Notes under the pieces: model-generated
What the model was told of the DNA's origin: nothing
The model's database searches: none
The model's input: only the letters and a program-made list of their open reading frames with translations
Shown: positions 45,083-55,827 of the stretch, piece by piece
Position numbering within the stretch: the first letter of the stretch is position 1
Layout: the number at the start of each line of letters is the position of its first letter
Made by a program: the position numbers and the translations under genes
Source: Betaproteobacteria bacterium
GTDB taxonomy: Bacteria; Pseudomonadota; Gammaproteobacteria; Burkholderiales; SG8-39
NCBI GenBank assembly: GCA_016713125.1
Contig: JADJPT010000013.1
Coordinates: forward strand, 19,853-83,852
Length of the DNA: 64,000 bases
Direction of reading: 5' to 3'

Positions 45083-46051
45083 ATGAAACGCGTCATCCGC
45101 TTCGCCGCCGCACTGGCCGCAGCCAGCATCTCGTTCGCCGCACTCGGCCAGGCCTGGCCGTCCAAGCAGGTCAAGATGATCGTGCCCTTCCCGCCGGGCG
45201 GCACCACCGACATCATGGCGCGGGTACTGTCCGAACGTCTGCAGACCGCGTTCGGCCAGCCCTTCGTGGTCGAGAACCGCAGCGGTGCGGGCGGCGTGAT
45301 CGGCACCGAGGTCACCGCCAAGTCCGCGCCCGACGGCTACACCATCCTGCTGTCGTCCTCGGCGCCGCTGGCCGTTGGCCTGAAGCTGTACAAGAAGGTG
45401 CCTTACGACGTGATGAAGGACCTGGCTCCCGTCTCCATGGTCGGCGACGTCACCATGGTGCTGGTGGCCGGCAGCGGCTTCAAGGCGGCGAACGTGAAGG
45501 AGACGATCGAATACGCCAAGGCCAACCCCGGCAAGCTGAACCTGGCGATTCCCGCGCTGGGCTCGCAGGGCCACCTGCTCACCGAACTGTTCCGCCTGCG
45601 CACCGGCACCTCGATCAACATCATCCCCTACAAGGGTTCGGGCCCTGCCGTGATCGACCTGATCTCCGGCGTGGTCGACGGCGATTTCGAGAACCTGCCG
45701 GCGGTCATCGAGCACATCAAGTCGGGCAAGCTGCGCGCGCTGGCCGTGCTATCGGCCAAGCGCATCCCGCTGCTGCCCGACACGCCGACCTTCGCCGAAC
45801 TGGGCATGCCCGAGTTCGTCGCCTCGCCCTGGTTCGCCATCGTCGCCCCGGCCGGCACGCCGCGCGAGATCGTCATGAAGCTGAACCAGGAGATCAACAA
45901 GTCGCTGTCCTCGCCCGCCGTGCAGGCCGTGTTCGCCAAGCAGGGCGCCAACCCGGTGATCGCCACGCCGGAGGAGACCGGCGCGTTCTTCCGCAGCGAG
46001 ATCGACAAGTGGGCCAAGATCGTCGCGGAGACCGGCGCCAAGCTGCAGTAG
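45083..46051 (+). CDS. Bug/TctC-type periplasmic substrate-binding protein (2)
   Basis: A 322-residue receptor with a Sec signal (MKRVIRFAAALAAASISFAA, then LGQAWPSKQ). Family motifs are MIVPFPPGGTTDIMARVL, VVENRSGAGGVIGTEV, APDGYTILLSSS and NIIPYKGSGPAVIDLISG. An AAGGAGGAAA site precedes the ATG. Its place after the thiol dioxygenase and before the molybdoenzyme suggests it delivers an organosulfur or small acid substrate, which is inferred from context only. Confidence 0.95.
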   Translation: MKRVIRFAAALAAASISFAALGQAWPSKQVKMIVPFPPGGTTDIMARVLSERLQTAFGQPFVVENRSGAGGVIGTEVTAKSAPDGYTILLSSSAPLAVGLKLYKKVPYDVMKDLAPVSMVGDVTMVLVAGSGFKAANVKETIEYAKANPGKLNLAIPALGSQGHLLTELFRLRTGTSINIIPYKGSGPAVIDLISGVVDGDFENLPAVIEHIKSGKLRALAVLSAKRIPLLPDTPTFAELGMPEFVASPWFAIVAPAGTPREIVMKLNQEINKSLSSPAVQAVFAKQGANPVIATPEETGAFFRSEIDKWAKIVAETGAKLQ

Positions 46052-46108
46052 GCGCGCAGCCATCGCACGGTCATCGCACGGTGAGTGCACGGTAGGCGCG
46101 GCTCGCGC

Positions 46109-48433
46109 ATGAACGCACCCCTGCTCACCTCCATGCACTGGGGGGTGTACGAGGTCGAGCGCGAGGAGGGTCCGCACGGCAGCCGCATCACCGGCCTGCG
46201 GCCCTTCGCGCACGACCCCGATCCCTCGCCGATCGGCGCCTCGGTGCCGGCCGCGGTCACCGGGCCGACGCGCGTGCGCCGGCCGGCGGTGCGGCGCAGC
46301 GTGCTCGAACAGGGCCCGGGCGCCGCGCCCGAACGCCGCGGCATCGATCCCTTCGTCGAAGTGCCCTGGGACACCGCCCTCGACCTGGTGGCCGGCGAGA
46401 TCGCGCGCGTGCGCGAGCGCCACGGCAACGCGGCGATCTACGCCGGCTCCTACGGCTGGTCCAGCGCCGGGCGCTTCCACCACGCGCAAAGCCAGGTGCA
46501 CCGCTTCATGAACTGCGCCGGCGGCTACACCGGGCACGTCGGCACCTACAGCCTGGGCGCGGCGCGCACGCTGATGCCGCGCATCGTCATGCCGATGGAC
46601 GACATCATCGGCCAGATGAGCGCCTGGCCGGTGCTCGAGGAGCACTGCACGCTGTTCATCGCCTTCGGCGGCCTGCCGGGACGCAACGCGCAGGTCGGCA
46701 CCGGCGGGGCCTCGCAGCACTGGCTGCGCGGCGGGCTGGCGCGCCTGGCCGCCGCGGGTTGCCGGATCGTCAACGTGAGCCCGGCGCGCGCCGACCTCGA
46801 ATGCGCGGGCGGCGCGGTCGAATGGCTGCCGATCCGCCCCAACACCGACGTGGCGCTGATGCTCGGCCTGGCGCACGAACTGCACCGGCAGGGCCGCCAT
46901 GACCGCGGCTTCCTGCAATCGCATTGCACCGGCTACGCCGAATTCGAGCGCTACCTGACCGGCGCCGACGACGGCATTGCCAAGGACGCGCGCTGGGCCG
47001 CGGAGATCACCGGCATCGCCGCCGCCGAGATCGAGAAACTCGCCGCGCGCATGGCCGCCGGCCGCACCATGCTCAACGCCAGCTGGTCGCTGCAGCGCGC
47101 CGACCACGGCGAGCAGCCGTTCTGGATGATCGTCACCCTGGCCGCCATGCTCGGCCAGATCGGCCTGCCCGGCGGCGGCTTCGGCCTGGGCTATGGCGCG
47201 ATCAACAACGCCGGCGCGCACGGCGCGGCCTTCTCCGGGCCCACCCTGCCGCAGGGCGCCAACACCGTGAAGACGCAGATCCCCGTGGCGCGCATCGCCG
47301 ACATGCTGCTCGAGCCCGGCGGCACGCTGCAGTTCGACGGCGGCACGCTCACCTACCCGCACATCCGCCTGATCTACTGGGCCGGCGGCAACCCTTTCCA
47401 CCACCACCAGGACCTCAACCGCCTGGTGCGCGCCTGGCGCCGGCCCGACACCATCGTGGTCAACGAGCAGTACTGGACCGCCAGCGCCAGGATGGCCGAC
47501 GTGGTGCTGCCGGCCACCACCATGCTCGAGCGCGACGACATCGGCAGCGCCACGCGCGACCGCTACATGGTGGCCATGAAGCGCGCCATCGACCCGGTCG
47601 GCGAGGCGCGCGACGACTACGCAATCTTCGGCGCGCTGTCCGGACGCCTGGGCTCGCAGGCGGCCTACACCGAGGGGCGCGAGCCGATGCAATGGCTGCG
47701 CCACCTGTACGAACTGTCGCGCGAACGCGCGCAGCGCTTCGCCATCACCCTGCCTGGCTTCGACGAATTCTGGGCGCACGGACTGCTCGAGATGCCGGCG
47801 CCCGCGCAGCCCGCGGTGTTCCTGGCCGGCTTCCGCGCCGACCCGCAGGCGCAGCCGCTGCCCACGCCCTCGGGACGCATCGAGATCCATTCGCGGACCA
47901 TCGCCGGCTTCGGCTACGCGGACTGCCCGGGCCATCCGGCCTGGCTGGAGCCGGCCGAATGGCTGGGCAACCGGCCGCCCGGCGACCGCCGCCTGCACCT
48001 GCTCTCCAACCAGCCCTCGACCAAGCTGCACAGCCAGTACGACCACGGCGCGCTGAGCCGCGCCAACAAGATCCAAGGCCGCGAGCCGGTGCTGCTCAAT
48101 CCCGAGGACGCCGCCGAGCGCGGCATCGCCGAGGGCGAGGTGGTGCGCGTGTTCAACGCGCGCGGCGCCTGCCTGGCCGGCGTGCGGCTGGACGCCAACC
48201 TGCTGCGCGGCGTGGCCATGCTGGCCACCGGCGCCTGGTACGACCCGCTGGACCCCGCCGCGCCCGGCACGCCGGACAAGCACGGCAACCCCAATGTGCT
48301 GACCCTGGACCGCGGCACCTCGCGCCTCACGCAGGGCTGCAGCGCGCACACCGCGCTGGTCGAGGTCGAGCGCTGGACCGGCGCGCTGCCCGCCATCACC
48401 GCCTTCGACCCGCCGGCCTTCCACCTTCCCTGA
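46109..48433 (+). CDS. Molybdopterin oxidoreductase, BisC/TorA type
   Basis: This 774-residue protein is a DMSO-reductase-family molybdoenzyme of the biotin-sulfoxide/TMAO reductase branch. No N-terminal Cys cluster for an iron-sulfur centre is present. The cofactor region reads YAGSYGWSSAGRFHHAQSQV and AGGYTGHVGTYSLGAA; S148 in TYSLG is the expected molybdenum ligand. Later motifs are ATTMLERDDIGSA and LSNQPSTKLHSQYDHG. It has no Tat or Sec signal, like cytoplasmic BisC, so it may reduce S- or N-oxides in the cytoplasm. I use the ATG at 46109 rather than the upstream GTG. Linked to sulfur genes on both sides. Confidence 0.9.
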   Translation: MNAPLLTSMHWGVYEVEREEGPHGSRITGLRPFAHDPDPSPIGASVPAAVTGPTRVRRPAVRRSVLEQGPGAAPERRGIDPFVEVPWDTALDLVAGEIARVRERHGNAAIYAGSYGWSSAGRFHHAQSQVHRFMNCAGGYTGHVGTYSLGAARTLMPRIVMPMDDIIGQMSAWPVLEEHCTLFIAFGGLPGRNAQVGTGGASQHWLRGGLARLAAAGCRIVNVSPARADLECAGGAVEWLPIRPNTDVALMLGLAHELHRQGRHDRGFLQSHCTGYAEFERYLTGADDGIAKDARWAAEITGIAAAEIEKLAARMAAGRTMLNASWSLQRADHGEQPFWMIVTLAAMLGQIGLPGGGFGLGYGAINNAGAHGAAFSGPTLPQGANTVKTQIPVARIADMLLEPGGTLQFDGGTLTYPHIRLIYWAGGNPFHHHQDLNRLVRAWRRPDTIVVNEQYWTASARMADVVLPATTMLERDDIGSATRDRYMVAMKRAIDPVGEARDDYAIFGALSGRLGSQAAYTEGREPMQWLRHLYELSRERAQRFAITLPGFDEFWAHGLLEMPAPAQPAVFLAGFRADPQAQPLPTPSGRIEIHSRTIAGFGYADCPGHPAWLEPAEWLGNRPPGDRRLHLLSNQPSTKLHSQYDHGALSRANKIQGREPVLLNPEDAAERGIAEGEVVRVFNARGACLAGVRLDANLLRGVAMLATGAWYDPLDPAAPGTPDKHGNPNVLTLDRGTSRLTQGCSAHTALVEVERWTGALPAITAFDPPAFHLP

Positions 48434-48449
48434 CCAGATCGGAAACCGA

Positions 48450-49658
48450 ATGAATGCAAAGAGCGCGAACGCGCTACCCCTGGACGGCCTGCGCGTGGTC
48501 GACTTCTCGCGCGTGCTGGCCGGACCCGTGTGCGGCGCCATGCTCGGCGACATGGGCGCCGAGGTGCTGAAGATCGAGGACGTGCACGGCGGCGACGAGT
48601 CGCGCACCTGGCCGCCGCAGCGCGAGGGCGAGTCGGCCTGCTACGTGGCCAACAACCGCAACAAGCGCGCCATGGCCCTCGACCTCAAGGCGCCGGAAGG
48701 CGTGCAGATCGCGCGCCAGCTGCTGCGCGGCGCCGACGTGCTGATCGAGAACTTCCGCACCGGCACCATGGAATCCTTCGGCCTGGGCTGGGAGGACCTG
48801 CGCGCCGAGAACCCGCGCCTGATCTATTGCGCCGTTTCGGCCTTCGGGCGCAGCGGCCCGCGCGCCGACGAGGCCGGCTACGAGGCGCTGATGCAGGCCT
48901 TCAGCGGCATCATGTCGATCACCGGCGAGCCGGATGCCGCGCCGGTGCGCTGCGGCGTCTCGGCGCTCGACATCATGACCGGCACGCTGTGCGCGTTCGG
49001 CGCGGTCAACGCCGTGCTGCACCGGCAGACCACCGGCGTGGGCCAGCGCGTCGACGGCTCGCTGTTCGACACCGCCATCGGCCTGCTCAATTTCCAGGCG
49101 CAGAGCTACCTGCTGACCGGCACCATCCCCAAGGCGCTGGGCTCGGCGCATCCCTCGCTGGTGCCCTACCGCAACTTCCGCTGCAAGGACGGGCTGTGGG
49201 TGTTCATCGCCGGCGGCAACGACCGGCTGTGGCAGCGCCTGGCGCGCGCGCTGGGGCTGGAGGCGATGCTCGATGACGAACGCTACGCCAGCAACCTGGC
49301 GCGCGTGGCGCATCGCGCCGAAGTCGAGGGCGCGGTGTCCGCGGCCATCGCGCAGTTCGAGCGCGAGGCCCTGCTGGCCCTGCTCGAGCCGGCCGGCGTG
49401 CCGGCCACGCCGGTCAACGACATCGCGCGCGCGCTGGGCGACAGCCAGATGGAAAGCCGGCCGGTGCTCAAGCCCATGGCCCATCCCAAGTTGGGCGAGA
49501 TCGACGTGGTCGGCATGCCGCTGGGTTTCTCCAACATGGAGCCGGGCATCCGCCGCCACGCGCCGGCGCGCGGCGAACACACCGACGAGGTGCTCGCCGA
49601 GCTCGGCTACACGCCATCCAGTATCGCCGACCTGCGCGCGCGCAAGGTCGTCGTCTGA
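48450..49658 (+). CDS. CoA-transferase family III
   Basis: A 402-residue CaiB/BaiF CoA-transferase. Visible signatures: GLRVVDFSRVLAGPVCGAML, LKIEDVHGGDESRTW, ALDLKAPEG, AFGRSGPRADEAGYEALMQA, the catalytic Asp in GVSALDIMTGTL and YRNFRCKDGLWVFIAGGN. It begins 16 bases after the molybdoenzyme gene and is followed after 34 bases by another Bug receptor, so the set probably handles one acid substrate that is activated as a CoA ester. Confidence 0.93.
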   Translation: MNAKSANALPLDGLRVVDFSRVLAGPVCGAMLGDMGAEVLKIEDVHGGDESRTWPPQREGESACYVANNRNKRAMALDLKAPEGVQIARQLLRGADVLIENFRTGTMESFGLGWEDLRAENPRLIYCAVSAFGRSGPRADEAGYEALMQAFSGIMSITGEPDAAPVRCGVSALDIMTGTLCAFGAVNAVLHRQTTGVGQRVDGSLFDTAIGLLNFQAQSYLLTGTIPKALGSAHPSLVPYRNFRCKDGLWVFIAGGNDRLWQRLARALGLEAMLDDERYASNLARVAHRAEVEGAVSAAIAQFEREALLALLEPAGVPATPVNDIARALGDSQMESRPVLKPMAHPKLGEIDVVGMPLGFSNMEPGIRRHAPARGEHTDEVLAELGYTPSSIADLRARKVVV

Positions 49659-49692
49659 ACCGCCGCACATAACCAGAACCGAGGAGACACGC

Positions 49693-50697
49693 ATGAAGAC
49701 CCACACCAAGCACCCCGAACGCCGCCTCACCCTGCGCACCCTGGCGCTCGCGCTGGCCGCCTGCGTATTGCCCGCCACCGCCGGCGCGCAGGGCGCCTTT
49801 CCCAGCAAACCCGTCAGCATGGTGATTCCGTTCGGGCCCGGCGGCGCCACCGATTTCATCGCCCGCGTCATGCAGGCCAAGCTCGCCGAGAACCTCGGCC
49901 AGCCGCTGGTGATCGACAACCGCCCCGGCGCCGGCGGCGTGCTCGCCACCAACTACGTGGCCAAGTCCGCGCCCGACGGCCACATCGTGTTCCAGTCCTG
50001 GGACACGCACACCATCAACCCGCTGGTGATCAAGGACCTGCCCTACGACACCTTCAAGGATTTCGCACCGGTCACGCTGATGGTGCGCCTGCCGCTGATC
50101 ATGGGCGTCTGGGCGCCGCTGCCGGCGAATTCGGTCAGCGAGTTCATCGCGTTGGCCAAGAGCCAGCCCGGCAAGCTCAACTTCGCCTCGATCGGCGCCG
50201 GCAGCTCGACGCGCCTGCACGCCGAACTGCTCAACAGCCTGGCGGGCATCAACGTGGTCCACATCCCCTACAAGGGCGGCGGACCGGCCATGCAGGCGAT
50301 GATCACCGGCGAGGTCGCCTACGGCTTCTTCTCGCTGGCGGCGATGAAAGGCCATTTCCAGTCCGGCAAACTCAAGCCGCTGGCCGTCACCGGCACCAAA
50401 CGCATGGCCGAACTGCCGAACGTGCCGACCATGGCCGAAAGCGGCTTCCCCGGCTACGAGGCCTATTCGTGGATCGCCATCTACGCCCCGGCCGGCACGC
50501 CCGAAGCGGTGATCGCGCGCCTGAACAAGGCCTACGCGGCCACGCTGAACGACCCGGAAGTGAACAAGCGGCTGGTCGCCGCCGGCATGGAAGTGGTCGC
50601 CAGCTCGCCGCAGCAGCTGGCCGATTTCCAGCGCAAGGATTACGAGAAGTGGGTGAAGTTCACGCGCGAGGCCAAGCTGAAGTTCGACGAGAAGTAA
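49693..50697 (+). CDS. Bug/TctC-type periplasmic substrate-binding protein (3)
   Basis: A 334-residue receptor with a signal peptide (LTLRTLALALAACVLPATAG, cleavage near AGAQ) and motifs FPSKPVSMVIPFGPGGATD, VIDNRPGAGGVLATNYVAKS, DGHIVFQSWDTHT and HIPYKGGGPAMQAM. Ribosome site GAGGAG precedes it. It ends the sulfur/CoA-transferase run and converges on lon. Confidence 0.95.
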   Translation: MKTHTKHPERRLTLRTLALALAACVLPATAGAQGAFPSKPVSMVIPFGPGGATDFIARVMQAKLAENLGQPLVIDNRPGAGGVLATNYVAKSAPDGHIVFQSWDTHTINPLVIKDLPYDTFKDFAPVTLMVRLPLIMGVWAPLPANSVSEFIALAKSQPGKLNFASIGAGSSTRLHAELLNSLAGINVVHIPYKGGGPAMQAMITGEVAYGFFSLAAMKGHFQSGKLKPLAVTGTKRMAELPNVPTMAESGFPGYEAYSWIAIYAPAGTPEAVIARLNKAYAATLNDPEVNKRLVAAGMEVVASSPQQLADFQRKDYEKWVKFTREAKLKFDEK

Positions 50698-50707
50698 GCC
50701 CGCCCCT

Positions 50708-53119
<2,412 letters not shown>

Positions 53120-53122
53120 GGC

Positions 53123-53516
53123 TTACTCCTGCGGCTGGACTGCGATCTTGCGAAAAGCGAGGGTCAGGCAACCGTCGATATACGAACGCCCGACGGGCTC
53201 CAGGCGCTGCAGCGGCAGGGGGGATGCGGCGCGAGAAGCGCCCGTGCGGGATCTCCACGCGGTGCAGACGCGCACCGCGGGCGTTGATCGGAAAGGCGCG
53301 CGTGGCCGAGACCGTCACCGCGGCCTCTTCCAGGCTGACGACGATGGAATCGGCCGCCGCACCGGGCAGCGCGACCTGCACGAACACCGCGTCGGTGGAC
53401 TCGATCACGTCCACCGGCGGCTTCCAGTCGAAGCTCTCCCGTTGCAGGCGCTCGGCCCGGTCCAGCAGGCTCAAGGCCTCGCCCCACATCCAGCTGTGCA
53501 TGTCACGCGGTGTCAT
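53123..53516 (-). CDS. Small heat-shock protein, Hsp20 family (one indel)
   Basis: An alpha-crystallin-type chaperone of about 131 residues: DWKPPVDVIESTDAVFVQVA starts the crystallin domain, with VTVSATRAFPI and RVEIPHGRFSRRIPLPLQRL (the usual G-x-F-x-R-x-[IV]-x-LP strand) and AFRKIAVQP at the end. One extra C in a six-base homopolymer (53218-53223) moves the frame; correcting it gives a TAA stop at 53123. It ends three bases before lon, so chaperone and protease are probably expressed together under stress. Confidence 0.85.
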
Positions 53517-53563
53517 GCTGGACAGATGGGGGTGGCCGGGCGGGATTCAAGGGCGCCAGCCCC

Positions 53564-53812
53564 ACCACCCCGGCGCTGCGCGGCACGAAACCCCAACCAC
53601 CCCGGCGCTTCGCGCCACCCCTCCTTGGCAGGAGGGGAGTTGCAGGGTGCCGGCTCGCTGGTACTCCCCTCCTCGACGAGGAGGGGTGCCCGCGCAGCGG
53701 GCGGGGTGGTCAGGGTTTGACTTTGCTTCTTGCTTTTCCTCTTGATCAACACCGATAACCACCCCGGCGCTTCGCGCCACCCCTCCTTGGCAGGAGGGGA
53801 GTTGCAGGGGGC
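53564..53812. repeat. REP-like palindromic repeats, left cluster (four units)
   Basis: The unit reads ACCACCCCGGCGC-TTC-GCGCC, then ACCCCTCCTTGGCAGGAGGG, GAGTTGCAGG; it folds as two GC hairpins (GGCGC/GCGCC and CCCCTCCT/AGGAGGGG). Copies: partial 53564-53584, full 53596-53652, inverted 53662-53716 and full 53758-53811. The inverted unit has different stem sequences (GCCCGC/GCGGGC and CCCCTCCTCG/CGAGGAGGGG) that still pair. The remainder of the 332-base gap is unremarkable sequence. Confidence 0.9.
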
Positions 53813-53848
53813 CTGTCATCCTGGCTGCCGGCGCCGCGTTGTCCGCGT

Positions 53849-54217
53849 ATGCGTCCCGCACGTCGCATCCACAACCTTCCGCACCAGGCCGCGCGCCGGC
53901 GCGAACTGCGCGCACAACTCACGCCCGCGGAGGCGCGGCTGTGGATCGAACTGAAAGGCGGCAAGCTGCAGGGCCGCAAGTTCCGCCGCCAACACAGTAT
54001 TGGGGCGTGGATCCTCGATTTCTACTGCCCGCAGGAAAAGCTCGCCGTCGAACTCGACGGTGCCGCGCACGACAGCACGCAGGCAGAGCTGCGCGACACG
54101 CGGCGCGACGCCTGGCTGCGCGCGCAAGGCGTACGCGTGCTGCGCTACGAGAACCGGCTGGTGTTCGAGGAACTGGAGGCAGTGCTGGAGGAGATTGCGG
54201 CGAACTTCGGGGGATGA
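53849..54217 (+). CDS. DUF559 endonuclease-fold protein
   Basis: A 122-residue protein of the DUF559 family, a PD-(D/E)XK nuclease-like group related to Vsr. The core reads LTPAEARLWIELKGGKLQGR, FRRQHSIGAWILDFYCPQEK, and LAVELDGAAHDS, where the Asp of ILDF, the Glu-x-Asp of VELDG and the following His are the likely catalytic residues; LRYENRLVFEELEAVLEEI closes the fold. No function is established for the family. The gene is isolated between hsp20-lon and ubiD and is flanked on both sides by the same palindromic repeat family. Codon use is similar to neighbours. No clear ribosome site precedes the ATG. Confidence 0.9.
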   Translation: MRPARRIHNLPHQAARRRELRAQLTPAEARLWIELKGGKLQGRKFRRQHSIGAWILDFYCPQEKLAVELDGAAHDSTQAELRDTRRDAWLRAQGVRVLRYENRLVFEELEAVLEEIAANFGG

Positions 54218-54235
54218 GTTTCTGTTGGGACCGAT

Positions 54236-54380
54236 ACCACCCCGGCGCTTCGGGGCGAACACCCTGACCACCCCGGCGCTGCGCGCCACCCCTCCTTGGC
54301 AGGAGGGGAGCTGGATCGTGCCGACAGATACAGACGCCCCGGACTCCCCTCCTTGGCAGGAGGGGAGTTGCAGGGTGCCG
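54236..54380. repeat. REP-like palindromic repeats, right cluster (three units)
   Basis: Same unit as the left cluster: a truncated copy at 54236-54262, a full copy at 54267-54322 (middle loop TGC instead of TTC), and at 54343-54380 the second hairpin alone (ACTCCCCTCCTTGGCAGGAG followed by GGGAGTT). The first right-hand unit is preceded by ACCGATA, as is the last left-hand unit (ACCGATAA), so the nuclease gene is bracketed by a direct repeat. Confidence 0.9.
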
Positions 54381-54393
54381 GTGCGGGCCCGCC

Positions 54394-55794
54394 CTACCCG
54401 GTCACCCCGGCAGCCGCGAGGATCTTGCGTACGCGTGCGCGTTGCTCGTCGCTGATGGTCAGGCGTTCGGCGAAGTCGCGGCCGACCGGCTTGGTGGCGT
54501 CGATGCCCATCTTGGTGACGGTGAATTCCTCGGGATCGGAGGTCGGGTCGAGGATGGCGCCCTTGCTGTGCGGGATGAACACGATGTCGCGCTCGGCCTG
54601 CACGCGCGTGGCCACCGCCCACATCACGTCGCTCATGTCGAAGATGTCCACGTCCTCGTCGACCACGATCACGTACTTGGTATAGAACTCGGTACCCAGC
54701 GCGGCCATGATGGCCTGCTGCGGCTCGCCCTGCGAGCTCTTCTTCATCTTGACGATGGCGAGGAACGCCCCGCAGGTGCGGTGCGGCACGTGCACGGCGA
54801 TCACGCCCGGCAGGTTGCGCCGCAGGGTGTTGAGGATTTCGCCTTCGCGCGTCACGCAGGACACCAGGATGTGGTCCTGCGCCATGCCCGAGACCACCGA
54901 ATGGAACATCGCGTCGCGGCGCATGCGGATGCGCTGGCAGACGAACACGTTCTGCGTGCTGCGGAACGAGGCGTAGCCGGTGAACTCGCCGAACGGGCCT
55001 TCGGGCTCGTGCACGTGGGGCAGGATCTCGCCCTCGAGGATGATCTCGGCGCCGGCCGGCACTTCGAGGTCCTGCACGCCGCACCTGGCCAGCCGGTAGG
55101 GCTCGCCGAACAGGCCGCCGATGATCTCGAACTTGCGCACGTTGGGCGGGTAGGCGAACACCATCGAGCCCATGTAGTGCAGCGGGTGGATGCCCAGCGT
55201 GATCGCGGTGGGCAGCGCCTCGCCTTTCGCCTCGGCGCGCTTGTGGAACTCGTACATGCGCCGGCGCGAATGCAGCGACACCCCAAGCTTGTTCTTGCCA
55301 GAGAGCATCAGGCGGTGGAAGCCCGTGGTGTCGACGCCGGTCAGCGGATCGCGCGCGGTGAGCTGGCCGGCGGTGACGTATGGCGCCTTGTCGACATGGA
55401 AGTGGTAGGGGATCGGCAGCCTGGTGAGGTCGACATCGTCGCCCTCGATCACCACCTCCTCCCAGGCGCCTTTCGCCACCGTCTCGCAGGGGATGTACTG
55501 CTGGCAGCGCTCGCGGAACGCCGCGGGCAGGTCGGGCACCGGCACGTTCAGGCAGGCGGCCAGCAGCTTGCGGTTGCCGGCGATGTTGGTCACCACCGGC
55601 ATCTTCATGCCCGCCTGCTGCTCGATCACGTTCTCGTACACCACCACCGGGCTGCGGCCCATCTGCTCGAGCTCGAAGATCAGCGAGGTGATGTCCAGGT
55701 GCGTGCTCACCGGCTCGCGGATGCGCAGCAGCTCCTCGGGGTAGTCGCGTTCCACCATCTCGAGGAAGCCGCGCATGCTCTGCTTGTCGTTCAC
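54394..55794 (-). CDS. UbiD-family decarboxylase
   Basis: A 466-residue UbiD-like enzyme that would use prenylated FMN to decarboxylate or carboxylate unsaturated or aromatic acids. Seen: the N-terminal MRGFLEMVERDYPEELLRI, LPIPYHFHVDKAPYVTAGQL, GFHRLMLSGKNKLGVSLHSR, and the active-site EGPFGEFTGYAS holding two conserved Glu. No UbiX partner is in the window, so the cofactor must come from elsewhere. It follows a Bug receptor gene on the same strand and probably handles the acid that receptor captures. Not the ubiquinone UbiD by context. Confidence 0.93.
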   Translation of the reverse strand: MNDKQSMRGFLEMVERDYPEELLRIREPVSTHLDITSLIFELEQMGRSPVVVYENVIEQQAGMKMPVVTNIAGNRKLLAACLNVPVPDLPAAFRERCQQYIPCETVAKGAWEEVVIEGDDVDLTRLPIPYHFHVDKAPYVTAGQLTARDPLTGVDTTGFHRLMLSGKNKLGVSLHSRRRMYEFHKRAEAKGEALPTAITLGIHPLHYMGSMVFAYPPNVRKFEIIGGLFGEPYRLARCGVQDLEVPAGAEIILEGEILPHVHEPEGPFGEFTGYASFRSTQNVFVCQRIRMRRDAMFHSVVSGMAQDHILVSCVTREGEILNTLRRNLPGVIAVHVPHRTCGAFLAIVKMKKSSQGEPQQAIMAALGTEFYTKYVIVVDEDVDIFDMSDVMWAVATRVQAERDIVFIPHSKGAILDPTSDPEEFTVTKMGIDATKPVGRDFAERLTISDEQRARVRKILAAAGVTG

Positions 55795-55827
55795 TCTGCC
55801 TGTCTCCGTGTCGTCATTGTTGAAAGC

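Noticed and set aside
53849..54217. Vsr mismatch-repair endonuclease
   Set aside because: It has the DUF559 pattern (ILDFYCPQ, VELDG) and lacks the zinc site and partner dcm methyltransferase of true Vsr genes.
53564..54380. CRISPR array
   Set aside because: The units are palindromic, in both orientations, at irregular spacing, without uniform unique spacers or cas genes.
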